From the NCBI GenBank assembly GCA_037042185.1, contig JAXQJY010000026.1:682001-746000 (forward strand): a stretch of 64,000 nt of DNA. Reading direction: 5' to 3'. The position numbers and the translations under genes were made by a program. The notes under the pieces are model-generated. The model saw only the letters and a program-made list of their open reading frames with translations. It searched no databases and was not told where the DNA came from. Source of the DNA: Sordariomycetes sp. S80-01Y (lineage: Eukaryota > Ascomycota > Sordariomycetes). Positions 32,901 to 44,517 of the stretch are shown here, piece after piece (the first letter of the stretch is position 1; the number at the start of each line of letters is the position of its first letter).

Positions 32901-34544
32901 ATGCCCCTCAGTCCAAGCATTACGAGACACGCCCTGCGCGCCATCCCTCGCGTATTCAGCCAGCCAAGGACCTACGCGACCATGACGATCGACGCCGATG
33001 CGCTGCCGGGCGCCGCAGATGCAGACATGGCGGATATCATGGAGACTGTTTCGATCAAGGGTGCCCCCAGGAACGACAAGCCCCGTGCCTACCCGAAGAA
33101 GGCTGTCAATCATCAGAAGAAGCCAAGAGAGCAGAAGCGAGAAGCTCGGAAAGCGGGAAATGGCAAGAGCATAGACAGTCCTGTTGAGAATTCGGAGCCC
33201 GGAGCGGTGTCGGGGCGACCACCGTACATCTTCGATGAGGAGCTGCAGCTGAGGCGCGTCGCGCCCTACTTTTTCACATACAACACCTGGTGCAAGGAGA
33301 GGTGGCGAGGACGCACGCTGATAGACATTTTTGGATCTGAGTTCCGGGATCGGCCAGAAGAGTACTACAGAGATGCCATGATCAAGGGAAAGATCACAAT
33401 CGACGGCCAGAAGGTCGGCCCAGACCACGTGGTCAAGAACGGTGAAAAGATACAGCATACCCAGCATCGACATGAACCCCCTGTCACCATTGAGCCGATA
33501 CAAGCTCTCTATGAGGATGAGGACATGATTGTCCTCAACAAGCCTGCTGGCGTGCCAGTGCACCCAGCAGGGCGGTACAATTTCAACTCTGTCACTGAGA
33601 TTCTGCTCGCGGAGAGGGGTCCTGAGTTCTGGCCCTTCCCTTGCAACAGGCTCGATCGGCTGACCAGCGGAATTATGTTCATCGCAAAGAACCCCAATGC
33701 GGCTGAGGCGCTGGGCATCCAGATCAAAGGCCGCACTGTGAGAAAGGAGTACATTGCACGTGTCATCGGCAAGTTCCCCGATGGAGAGGTCGTCTGTGAT
33801 CAACCCATCCTCAACATCTCGCCCAAGCTGGGTCTGAACCGTATCCGCGCTAATGGCAAGTCTGCCCGGACCGTTTTCAAGCGGCTCGCCTACTACCCAC
33901 CAAGAGATGGGGAAGGGGCTGAACAAGGAGAGGAGCCCAAGACGGAAGAGGAGGCGGAGCGCCGCAGGGGCAGGCCATGGGTCAAAAAGGAGGGCTACTC
34001 GGTCGTCCGCTGCTTGCCAGTGACAGGCCGTACCCATCAGCTGCGAGTACACCTTCAGCACCTGGGTCATCCCATCCAGAATGACCCCATCTATGCGAAT
34101 CAGCGAGTCTGGGGCACGGATCTGGGTGAAGCAGACGGTGAAGCCTCCAAAATGTCGGACGAAGATATCATCGCTCGTCTGTCACGGATGGGCAAGGAAG
34201 ACGTTGCCGAGGCGGTGGCGTACTACGATGAGATGGTCGAGGACTACGAGAAGAAGCGCGCCGAGAAGATGACGGGCGAGCTCTGCGACGTCTGCGACAC
34301 TCCCCTTTACTCAGACCCCGGATCACACGAACTAGCCTTGTGGCTTCACAGCCTGCGGTACGAAGACGCCAACGGCGCGTGGTCTTACAAGAGCCCCTTG
34401 CCCAAGTGGGCTCTCCCGCCAAGGGGCATGAGCGGCCCGACAACAGTTGGCGGAATGGAGGAATTGGTGGATGCTGTCAAGACTGAGAATCCGGAGCTGG
34501 CGGAGCACGGCGAGGTCGTCAAAGACGGCGTGGAGCTATCATGA
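32901..34544 (+). CDS. RluA-family tRNA pseudouridine synthase (Pus9/Rib2 type)
   Basis: An intron-free gene of 547 aa. It isomerises uridine to pseudouridine, by family expectation U32 of tRNA anticodon stem-loops. Order: a basic leader (MPLSPSITRHALRAIPRVFSQ) typical of mitochondrial import, a Lys-rich linker, an S4-like segment (GRTLIDIFGSEF to NGEKIQHTQHRHE), then the catalytic domain with VLNKPAGVPVHPAGRYN, CNRLDRLTSG containing catalytic Asp252, and RCLPVTGRTHQLRVHLQHLGHPI. The position before the RLD motif is Asn249; many relatives have His there. A second in-frame ATG at 32982 (MTIDAD) would skip the leader, giving a cytosolic form from one gene. A C-terminal extension holds a CDVCDTPLY pair of cysteines. 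Confidence 0.9.
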   Translation: MPLSPSITRHALRAIPRVFSQPRTYATMTIDADALPGAADADMADIMETVSIKGAPRNDKPRAYPKKAVNHQKKPREQKREARKAGNGKSIDSPVENSEPGAVSGRPPYIFDEELQLRRVAPYFFTYNTWCKERWRGRTLIDIFGSEFRDRPEEYYRDAMIKGKITIDGQKVGPDHVVKNGEKIQHTQHRHEPPVTIEPIQALYEDEDMIVLNKPAGVPVHPAGRYNFNSVTEILLAERGPEFWPFPCNRLDRLTSGIMFIAKNPNAAEALGIQIKGRTVRKEYIARVIGKFPDGEVVCDQPILNISPKLGLNRIRANGKSARTVFKRLAYYPPRDGEGAEQGEEPKTEEEAERRRGRPWVKKEGYSVVRCLPVTGRTHQLRVHLQHLGHPIQNDPIYANQRVWGTDLGEADGEASKMSDEDIIARLSRMGKEDVAEAVAYYDEMVEDYEKKRAEKMTGELCDVCDTPLYSDPGSHELALWLHSLRYEDANGAWSYKSPLPKWALPPRGMSGPTTVGGMEELVDAVKTENPELAEHGEVVKDGVELS

Positions 34545-37140
34545 TGAGATCCCAATATGATCATGACCCAAGATTCACAACCACATGGCAACCTCCCCAG
34601 CTGCCCTGTACGCATATTTGCCGACTCTCAATCGGCTCATAAGATCCCATGGCCCTCGTGATGCGTCTAATTTCAGCCCAGCAAAACATCAACGGTGAGC
34701 TGGAGCAGCTAAAGCTCGCAGTGCTGCAGCAACGGGGAGATTCTACCCTGGCACACCCATGCAGCAGCCGTCTCAGACAGCATCGGCGGCGCCGCCTAGC
34801 CTCTGATTCGCCCAGCCGCGCGTATGCAGACATTGCGATGAGCAGCATCTCGTGCCTGAGACACTGTCCCAACCCAGCATCAAAGCTTTTAAGTGCGGTG
34901 CGGAATAAGCATGACCAACAAGCGCTATCCGTCAATAAGGGCGAGCTTGCGACCTTGCTCGAGTAGAACCAGCCTGGTGACTGGACCGGCACCGCCGTAG
35001 GCGTTGGCCGCCCCCAAATAGAGCCGCATACCTCCAACGCTCTGCAATTCTGAGGATCTGCGGTGCAGGGCGTTGGTGCAGTACGAGCCTGCCAGCGCAG
35101 GCGCAGCTCCAAGTCCATGCCTACGCGCAATCACCATGCTGCTGCGACATAGCCATCGGTGGCTGGGCATCGCCCGCATCTCATCTTAGCACTGGCTGGC
35201 GCACGTTGACGTTTTGGGGGAAATCTCCAAGCTGTGGCGTTTGTAATTATGACGAGCGAGACATGGCTTGCGCTCGAGCCCGTGGACTTACACCGTGGTG
35301 GTGTCTGGGGAGTTTATGCCGCACATCTACGCCCATGTAGGGGTTGGCCAACGCTCGGCGCTCAGGATTGCTTCAGGCTGCAACAGACAGACCGAAATGT
35401 TCGGCTGCTTTTGGCAGCTGGCGAGCATCGGCAATCACGGCCATCAACGCTGCGTATGAGTCCGTGCGACCGTATGGGCGAGGTCTCTGGTCAGCGTCGA
35501 ACCGGCTCGGGATACGATTACCGGATGGGCCCGAGTCTCAATCCCGGCCCCCCGACGGTCCGCCGAGGTGAACAGTGGCACGTTCTTGAAGGAAGCTTTC
35601 GGCTGATGTGCAGGTAAGCGATCCGTTCAGAGTTAACAGCAGAGCATGCTGGTCTCCAAGGCTTCGTCGGGGGGGTTCAGCAGACGGCGAGACTGCGGTG
35701 GGATTGCGGCCGAAGCCCTTCCACGCGGCACCCGTATGATCAGGCTGGGCAGCTGATAGTTTACGAGCCGTTGGCCAACGACATCTGTCCGGAAAATGGA
35801 CCGTCTTGTCGGGATCATGGTCAATAAACGATCATTGGACAACGTCCTAAACCCCTCTTTCTCAAGAGAGGGCTTGACGCCACAAAAAGCATCCGCACGT
35901 CGAGGCATCGAGGACCTAACACAGGGAGCCCGATAATCTGGTTCAGCGGTGTTGATCCCTGGTCAGCGCCGAGCCACACCACCTTCAGCTCCCTGCGACG
36001 TCATAGCTGCAGGTGCAAGCATTGTGTCGATTTGAAGATTTTTTCTTTGCTTCTCTTGGTTTCAGCATCTCATCTCGTGGGAAAACGTTGAAGCCTAGCG
36101 TCGGGAGCTGCTTCGGTTGCTGCGGACCTGACGGCCTCGTTGCTTTTCTTTCGGGCGAGGGACCAACAAGCAGCAAGGGCGGTGACGAACCGGGGGGGGC
36201 CATGAATTAGAAACAGGACTACCGGTCAGCACTGCGGGACGACACGTGCTGCAGAAGCAATACATGCCTGAGCCCGCGTCGCTCGCCCACAGCGCCAGCA
36301 ACGGCACGGCAGAGGAATGGGCGAACTGCGACTCTGGGTCTTGGCGAGAAAGATTGCTCTGTGACGTCCGGGCGGTGTACTGGACTGTACCGAGTACGTG
36401 CATACATACATCTGCTCGACTGCTGAATCTGCGCCTTGCCAAGTTGCGTCTAGCATCTCTGTACGACCGAGGAGCTGCAGGCTTGCACCCATCACAGCTC
36501 GCTGTGTTCAGAAAACCACGCGGACGCAATGTCACCCTCGGACACGGCCTGGCGTTTCATTTAGTTGAAGGCTTCTCTGTGCATGTACCAGAAGCCATCA
36601 CGGCACGCACACACACAGCGCCGGCCATCGTCCGAAGACATGTCCAGAAACGGCAACAGGCACGGCCATGATGAGCAGCCTTGGGGTCGTTGGAGTCAAT
36701 CTACAGGGAGGAGGTGTGCCAGCCGCAGGACGAGGAGACTGCCCTCTTCATAAGATCTTGACATGACATCGGCCTGCTTTAGTTATCAACAGTAGCCAAG
36801 TCTGTAGGCTGCATTGCCAGCGCTACCCTGTGACGGACGAATGGCTGGTGGAATGTCGGCTTTGTGTGCGATGCTGACGGCGTTACCATGGCCTCTCACC
36901 GCCCGTCTTTCTAGAAGCAACCTTGGAGGTCGACGATTAGCTTTGCATCTCGCGGGCATACGGGTGATTTGAAAACTTCATACGGAAACGAGTACGCGGT
37001 GCAAGTGTCCTGCATCTGTTTTTCCTTCTGCTGTCGACGGGTATCTGTCAACGGGTGGCAAGGAAGTGTCAGATCGCGGATGCAGTGATCCGAAAGCTTC
37101 TAGAAGGACGCGAAGAAGAAACGAAGACGGCTCGATTCCC

Positions 37141-37162
37141 ACACACACACAGACACACACAA
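37141..37162. repeat. CA-rich microsatellite
   Basis: An interrupted (CA)n run with a single AG interruption, in a non-coding region. Confidence 0.85.
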
Positions 37163-38580
37163 ACACTGACGCACAGACCACACTAAGCGGCATCTTCCCG
37201 ACTTCTCTCACCGATAGAGCGAGAAAGAGGGGGGGGATGGTGTGCCGTCCTACCACCCAAAGACTGTCACCGACAGTATGTCAAAAGTCTCGTGGCAGAC
37301 GGGAGAGACTCGCCACTCACCCCGACCCCACCTGACAACCAGACATCGTCTTTGCCTGGGCCAAACTTTATTCAGCGGTGCTGGCACCAGTTCTGGGTGG
37401 GTGCCGCAGGCGAGTCTCAAGCAGCGTCGGGCGACGGCAGAGTCTCTGACGGGAAGGTATAGGCGGAATGCTGCTGGAGACGGCTGCCCAGATGGCGTGC
37501 GAGGTCCCATCTGGATCTGGATGCCTTTGATCACGGGGTCTGGAAACGGGCATTGCTGCGAAGTCGCTCCCGCTGGGTTCTGGGCCAAGACTGGAATTCC
37601 GCCGCATTCCACATCCCGTCGAATCCGCACAGCTGGGACAGGCACGCCGCTGCCGGGAAGGAGGGGAAAGGGGACTGTGGGCGATGGTGATCCTCCCAGC
37701 GCCTGCGTACCTGGCGTCATCTATTGCGCCAGGCCTACGTACTGCGCACTGCACACAGTCGCATCCGCCCCGACAAGGCCTCCCCCATAGGCGAGCATCG
37801 AAGCAGAGGGCGGAAGACAAGATTTCCGCCGATCTGCTCCGTGCCACATAGTCGATAACGCCGGACTCGAGGGAAGAAGCTTCGAGCCAGTGGTAGAAGC
37901 GAATAAGCGGCCCCGGCTCCTCTGGCCAACCCCAAGAGGCGCTGTTAACGAAGAGGTGGTGGGAGCGGCAAGCCCAAGGCGAAGACTGTATTCTGGACTG
38001 CCTCGATCCCCCGGGACTAGGAAGCACACGGATTACCATACTTGACTCTGAACAATCCGCTCCGTAGATGACAAAGGGACCCCGGGGCTGTGCTTCAATG
38101 CTCTCGGAACAGCCCTTCGCAGGGTAGCCGGGTTGATGATGCCCTTGACGAAGCGCTGAGACCCCGACGTCCCGGCCACGTTGGCTGACAGATAGGCAGC
38201 GCTCAGCGGTCCGTCGGAAAGAGGTTTAATTCTTGGCCTTTGAGATTCTGTCGCATTCTGTGGCCGGCAGTTCGCAAATGAGCTCACAACCACCATTACG
38301 ACAGTATCCTGCTGGTTGGTAATCTGGCTGTTCGTTGGCATGTACCAGCGATACCGGCTGGCAAGATGCACCAGAGCAGCCCAAAGGTTGGAAGCACACA
38401 ATCGACAGACGCTGGCCTCGCCTTGTGTCCGCTGTCACTAGACCGAGTATCGACTACCAGCTCGCCGACCAAGAGTCCAGGGCCGCAAGCGGTACTCACG
38501 ACCATCCAGAGCAACGACGACGCTTTTAGTGCTTGTGGCCGACGCCGCGGGACCCGATCCGGCGATGGGCATACCCTCTG

Positions 38581-38600
38581 AGCCAGCCAGCCAGCCAGCC
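38581..38600. repeat. (AGCC)5 microsatellite
   Basis: Five exact copies of AGCC in non-coding DNA about 600 bp upstream of the bZIP gene. Confidence 0.95.
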
Positions 38601-38933
38601 AAAGCTAAAGCCTAACTTCCCCCTCCAAGCCACCCACTCGCTCCGGCGCCGCGCACGATTGAAGCCACTCTCGCGTGTGAGTCCTGCTACTGCGGCGTGG
38701 ATAGTGGACAGGGGGGATGGGGTGGCCAGTACGCAAGCACCACGCCCCCCACCCCGGACCCTACTAGCCCTACTAGTCGAGCTCACACGCCCCCTAAAGG
38801 CCAACCCAGGTACAGTACGTACCTCGACTTCCGGTCCCTGGGACGTCTCCTTGAGCCCTGCCAGTGGAAGCAGGTACGTATCCTGGGGGGCTATAGCAGA
38901 GCATGCTTTCGATGCTCTCCGGCCCCCCGTCCG

Positions 38934-38940
38934 TATATAA
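38934..38940 (+). promoter_or_regulatory. TATA-like box of the bZIP gene
   Basis: TATATAA about 270 bp upstream of the ATG at 39208. It implies a leader of some 240 bases, with CA-rich, AUG-free sequence just before the start. Confidence 0.45.
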
Positions 38941-39207
38941 CGACTTGCCCACCCACTCGAGACGACCTTGGAAAATGGAAGATCTACCATCCCCCATGCT
39001 AGATTGACGATCCTATATTGCTTCGACTTCTATATCAACCTTGGCTTCCCACCTTGGCCGACGCATCACATTCACTCAACAGTTACACCAGCCTCTCACA
39101 TCGACGTCTTACCTCATCGACCTCGACGTGACACCTGCACTTACACGGGCAACACACCCCGTCACAACACTTCACAACCCGCAACCACCACGAGACGCCC
39201 AACCAAA

Positions 39208-40235
39208 ATGGTTTCGTCTCCCCCAAATCGCCGTTCGCGGCCCACCTCAGCTCCCTCGGTCGACGATACGCCTTCCTCATCATCTAGCTCCGTCTACATG
39301 CAACGGTCGTCCTCGGCAGATGCTAACAAGGTCTCCAAGCGCAAGGGTACGTCCGCCCTCTCTTCTTGCTCTCCTCGACCCTAGGAGAGCCACCCAACCC
39401 CTTACTGACAGGTTCCCAAAGGCACCCGCAGCGTTTCTACTCTCACAGCAGCCCAGCTCGCCCGCAAGCGAGCCAACGATAGAGAGGCCCAGCGCGCCAT
39501 CCGCGCCCGTACCAAGGACCACATTGAGCGTCTCGAGGCAGAGCTAGACGAGCTGCGCTCCGTGCACTCCCGCGACCAGACCGTTCAGGAGCTGCTGCGC
39601 CGCAACAAGATGCTCGAGGAGGAGCTCAAGGCCCTCCGGGACACCATGGGCATCCCATCTTCGGCAAGCTTCCACAACTCATCGCCATACTCGACACCCG
39701 GCGCCTTGGCCTCGCCGCGAACAAGCCCATATCCCGCCGGTGACTTCACTTCGGCCTCGAGCGCGCCGCTGCCAGACTACGCCCCGGCCGCGCAGGGCTT
39801 CGTCCCCTTTGCTGGGCAGCACGCGGCCCCTCCAAGCGAGAGCTGGGCCGCCAGCGTCCCCTCAAACGTCTCTAGTCCGTGCTCCTCCGCCACAGACGAC
39901 TTCGGTGCCGGTCCAGCTTACCTGCCGACCAGCGCACCCAACCCAAATGCCATGGTCCCATCTCCCGCCACGGCAGGCCTGAGGCCCGAGGACATCAAGA
40001 TGGAGTACGAGGACGGCAACGGTAAGCTCCCCCCTTCCCAGGCCCCGTTGGTGCCAGGGTGGTGAAAGGAAGACTAAGGCTTACTCAGTGACTAGACCAT
40101 GGATTCCATCTTGAGAGGAGCAACAGCAGCGGGAGCAGCCATGTCGGCAACTCCATGGGCCAGGGCTTCATGCTGCCAACGCAGACGCCCGCCTGGCCAC
40201 CGCACAATGTGTACTATTCGATGCCGGTCTACTAG
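39208..40235 (+). CDS. bZIP-type transcription factor
   Basis: Exons are 39208-39346, 39422-40021 and 40096-40235, giving 292 aa. After a Ser-rich leader, the spliced text gives KVSKRKGTRSVSTLTAAQLA and then the basic region RKRANDREAQRAIRARTKDH, with the N-x2-A-x4-R type pattern. A leucine-rich helix follows, first ERLEAELDELRSVH and then LLRRNKMLEEELKALRDT (about residues 85-120). The basic region differs from classic Gcn4/Ap1 text but matches a fungal bZIP group in which RKRANDREAQR is typical. The C-terminal half is Ser/Pro/Ala-rich and probably disordered (activation domain), ending MPVY. Expected to be nuclear and to bind DNA as a dimer. The start was chosen as the first ATG in a good context (CCAAAATGG). 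Confidence 0.9.
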
Positions 40236-43200
40236 ATTCTTCTTCCTTTTTCGAATCTAGGCAGGCTCAGCCTCCCCTGCTTCCCGGGGCCGCCTAGGCC
40301 TTCCGGTCTGGGTCCTCCCTGAGATCCTCATATCCGCCCACCCCCGTCCAACTCTCCACAACCGCCCTGACTCTTGCTCGGCGCATCACGACTCGAGACT
40401 CCGGATCCCTCCTCCACGATCGTCGAGGGGGAGGGGCGAACACCCACGAAACCCACCTCAGCACCCACCGCCGTCCCCCAGCTTCGAGGCTGGTTCCCCA
40501 AGCAAGCTTGTGGATCGACGGCGTCTTCATGCCCAAGCCCAACAGCCCCCTGTTTTTAACCCTTCGCTTCTTCACACCTTATGTCCCCTGCCTGTGGCAA
40601 CAAAAGGCACATACTACGAGACCTCTTATATTCTATTTTTATTGCTTTGTTTGGACATCACTGCTTGGGCTGGGGTGTTGAGGGTGGCATGAAATGAAAC
40701 GTTTCTATTTTTTTTTTATCACGATAAGGGAAGGGTGTACCAATACCAACATGTTTGCACGCATACGCTTTGGCTTCAACAAGGGTTTTTTTTATTTGAT
40801 TATTTAGACATCACGGCAGAAAGGAAATTGGGCAAAAGGAGTTCGTCTCGAAAGAACACAGAATCGAGGAATTGTATCTAGGGTCATTTTTACAAATTGG
40901 GGCAGGCATTGCCATAGGAGGCGACAGAACCGCCCGGCATGGTCAATATGCAATAGCTGCTTCTATCGAAATATCACATCAAAACACATGTTGAGCTTGA
41001 CTTGACTTGCCACCACACGCTACTCTCTGTGCATTGATTATCTCCCTGATTCGAAGCATGGAAATTCAAATCGGACGGCAGGACACGACCGATGCGACCA
41101 CGCCCATCGAGATTAAGATAGTTCTATGAACTTCGAGCTTCGCCCCAAGCCTCAGGGAGATTGACCGCCGTCATCTGATCTCCAGAAGCTGCAGCCGTGC
41201 CACACCTGGGCGAGATGGTTGACGACACACCGCTGTCAGTGGAAGTGCTGTAGGAAAAGGGACTTGATGGAAGCCAGTCCAAAGAAGGAAATAATTGAGT
41301 TTTGGAGGGCGCTTGGGAATCATTGAGACTTCACTGGTGTAAGCACCCCCCAAGGCGACGCTTGACGTACGTCCGGGAGCTTGCCTCTGCTTAGCGTCTC
41401 CTTTGGCCCAGCCAGCCTAAGGGCACCTGTCTGCCTCCCAACTCGGCAGCCAGCTCGCGTAAGGTGGCCAGGAGCAAAGATACTTCGAGAAGTCCTTTTG
41501 TTCTGGTCAGTCATTGTCTCGCAGGGTCCGGGCCAAACCTTACAACGTCACGGCAGAGGGTGCAGGTCGAGTGATCTACGCAACGGTTCAACGGCATGAT
41601 GCGCGCTTCCCAAAGCCGTGGTGCCGGCGATTGGTCGAGGCGACCAGAGGAGAATGGGGATTGAATCAGGAACACGGCAGAGATGTGCAGAGGCTGAATC
41701 GGTGGCCCTCGTGCGTCGCAGTCGCCCCCAGTCTAGCTAGTGGTGTGGTTGGGCTGGGCTGGGCTGCAATCTCGGTGACATGGACCCGGGACAGCTTCAT
41801 CTTGGGCACGTACGTAACTGTTTGTTTGCACGCTTTGGAGGGGGGCACAAGGGGCGGTAAAAAAAGACCCTGGCTTGCGATGTGAGGGCGCATTCGCCCT
41901 CCACTGATATCACCTGGTTTCTGCAGCATGGACATGGGGGATTGCACATGACGAGCTTCCAGTCGAGGTGATCGTCGGTGAGCGGTACCCGTAAAGGGGG
42001 GTCTTCATCCGAAGCGGATATCTCGGTGAAGACCCCGGGATCAAGGGCTTACAAGTCGGTGAATGAGTCGAGTCCAGCAGCCGGCTGGCTGGCTTCTGGA
42101 AGACGGTTGGAAGGGGCCAGAGTGGTCAGACAGCGAAGCTAAGCTTGTCGCCCACTTGTGTTGAGCCCAACAGCCCTTTGAGACCCATCGTCCGTCTCTT
42201 CGGTCCTTCTAGTGCGGTTCAAGATCTTTCCTCGACGCGGCATTGCGGCCGTGGCCACGCCCGTCAGAGTTACATGTCCGGGTCCGCGTCGCTCGCACGA
42301 AAGGGCACGATGAATTGGAGTCGGGTCATTCGCCTTCCGGGCTGCCCAGTGTAAGGTGGAAGTCGACCGAGCCGATGAGCAAAGGCTTGCCGTAGCCGGC
42401 GATAATGTCTCAAGATGGTTGCGAGGGACGAGGCCGGCTCTTGGCAGATGGGACACTCATCGTTAGATCACATGGCTCACGGAGCTTGATCTGGGGCCCG
42501 GTGATCTGCGCCGCCTCGGACCCTGACTTTGCCTGTCCCTTCAAGACCGCGAGGCAAAATCAGGCAAGGCATTCGCTCGGGCTCCCTGACTCCCGTCTTC
42601 AAGGGATTGCTAGCCTCTTCCCCATGGAACACTCTGGACGGTAGTCTTACCTCTGGGGGCCTAATATGCACCGGTGACCTTCGTCTGGCCTCTTCTCGCC
42701 TGATCGTCCGCCGCCGAGCCCAGCGCGCGTCAAAACGACTCAAGGGCCCCGGGGGCTCCAGGGCTGCCAACGGCGCGTTCGGGGCGGGCCCGATGGGATG
42801 TGCAGCGGCTCTGCCAGGCGCTTGACAGGCGATGAGAGATGGAGTCTAGCGGCATGCGAATGAAGTGCTTACCAGTTGCAGCTGTTTCCAGGCTGATCAC
42901 TGGAGAGACACGCTGTCTTACTCCAGATTTTTGCCTTGTATCTAACTGGGCAATGGCCTCGCCGGGTCGGAGGCGTCCCGGCCGCCATATCCATTGCAAA
43001 CCAGTACCAGTACTGGTACTACTGGCATCACATACCTCATAATGATGGGTCTCGTTGGTATCGTCCGCCACGGCCACGGAGGAGATCTGTTGGTTCGGAC
43101 CGCAGCGGCTCATCGTATCGCATCATCGGGACCTGTGGATGATCCGAGTGATGCGCAATCCACTGCAGCAGAAGGGAAATATCTCCGACGGTTCCCTTTC

Positions 43201-44493
43201 CCCGGGCCCGTGGTCTCTCCATGTCTTGGACCGGCCTTCTGAGCCGATTGGCATAGCACGATGCACGTCTGCCAACAAAGAAAATTCTAACCCAGCCTTG
43301 ACCCTAACGAGTGCGAGTACTGGATATAGGCCCGTGCTCGTACTTCTACTGCCCTCGTCGAATTCCAGGGTGACTCCAGCGAGAGGGGGGGAGGGGGAGC
43401 AGGCAGGGCTTCGTTGCTTCGGCTTGGCGCAAATCTTGATTGGTGATACATCATCGAAAATCCGGTCTTCGACCCCCGGCGACGATCCCGATTTGCGTCC
43501 ACCGTTCCGTCATTTCTTTTTCCAGTCTCTTAGACACCGTAGCTGCCACACCACCTGCTGGACAAAAGCCAAGGATACAAGTATCGTTGTGTCGATCGTC
43601 TCTGAGTGACTCCAACATGTCTTGGCCAATCTTGGGGTAGCCGTGCCGCGCCTGCGGCTGTAGGCCAAATCAATTGGAGCAAAACGTTCTGCTCCAATCT
43701 CGATACGCGAATCCGGCAAAGAATTCGCGTGAGGGGCTCTCTTGCTGCAATCACCCAGCTGGTCAGCCTTTTTGCTTCGGAACTCAAACTTCTAATGTCA
43801 CATAGAGCGCTTCGGTTGGAGTGCTGCTTTGTCTGACTGCCGCAGCTCCCCTGCTCGAACACACGACTTGTTCGAGGCGGCTTCTGGACGAGCCACGGGG
43901 TCTTTCACCCTGGAGGTGGCTGCATCCCTTGCAGCAGAACTCAGGTCTGCGCCCAGAGAGATGATGACTACGCCCTCCGGCTCTAGCTGCTTGACGCTAG
44001 AAGCATGGGCGAAGGATGCCCGTTTCTCACAGACAGCCACTGCGTCCGCTTGGTGGTCCTCCATTTCGTCAACACTACTTCGACCCTACCACGGTGAGGA
44101 GATGAGCCGTGACTGCCGGCCGGCAGGAGACTGACTCGGCGCTAGAAGGTTCTGTGCACACAAATAGAGTTCTTCTAAGGGTCAATCTGACGATAGCCGT
44201 GAGCAATGCTTCCCAAGGAGCTTGCCCTCGTCTCGGCGGCAACAATCGTCACCTGGAACCATGGAGATGCTTTTCCGCAACCTTTTCCGTGCGGGCAAAC
44301 TTCACGTTGAGTTTGGAGGCGTTCTCATGGACAAGTATGAATGCTCGGCATGCCAAAAGCTGATTCGTCCATAGTGGCTTGGGGAACTTGCAGACAAATG
44401 CAATGCAGGTCTGAACTGACATGTCAGTAGGGCCATAGATAGGGAGCTTACGCCATCGAGTGCTCGGACGGGCGAGTAGGCCCTGGTCACCAA

Positions 44494-44517
44494 GGCCAGC
44501 CACCAGGCCAGCCACCA
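44494..44517. repeat. 12-bp direct repeat, two copies
   Basis: GGCCAGCCACCA occurs twice in tandem, followed by a partial AGCCAGC copy, in non-coding DNA. Confidence 0.85.

Larger units (their letters stand above)
34545..39207. other. Gene-poor region, 4.7 kb
   Basis: No supported gene. The longest ORFs (189 aa at 34561-35130 minus; 223 aa at 37368-38039 minus; 182 aa at 37242-37790 plus) overlap others on the opposite strand, have composition typical of random GC-rich reading and show no motif. Simple repeats are a CA run near 37141-37162 and (AGCC)5 at 38581-38600. The 3' end carries the leader and promoter of the bZIP gene. Confidence 0.5.

Noticed and set aside
34561-35130. 189-aa minus-strand ORF
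   Set aside because: Cys/Arg/Ser-rich composition typical of chance reading; no domain, and overlapped by ORFs on the plus strand.
37242-38039. ORFs of 182 aa (plus) and 223 aa (minus)
   Set aside because: They overlap each other on opposite strands, are rich in Arg/Pro/Ser/Gly as random GC-rich frames are, and show no motif.
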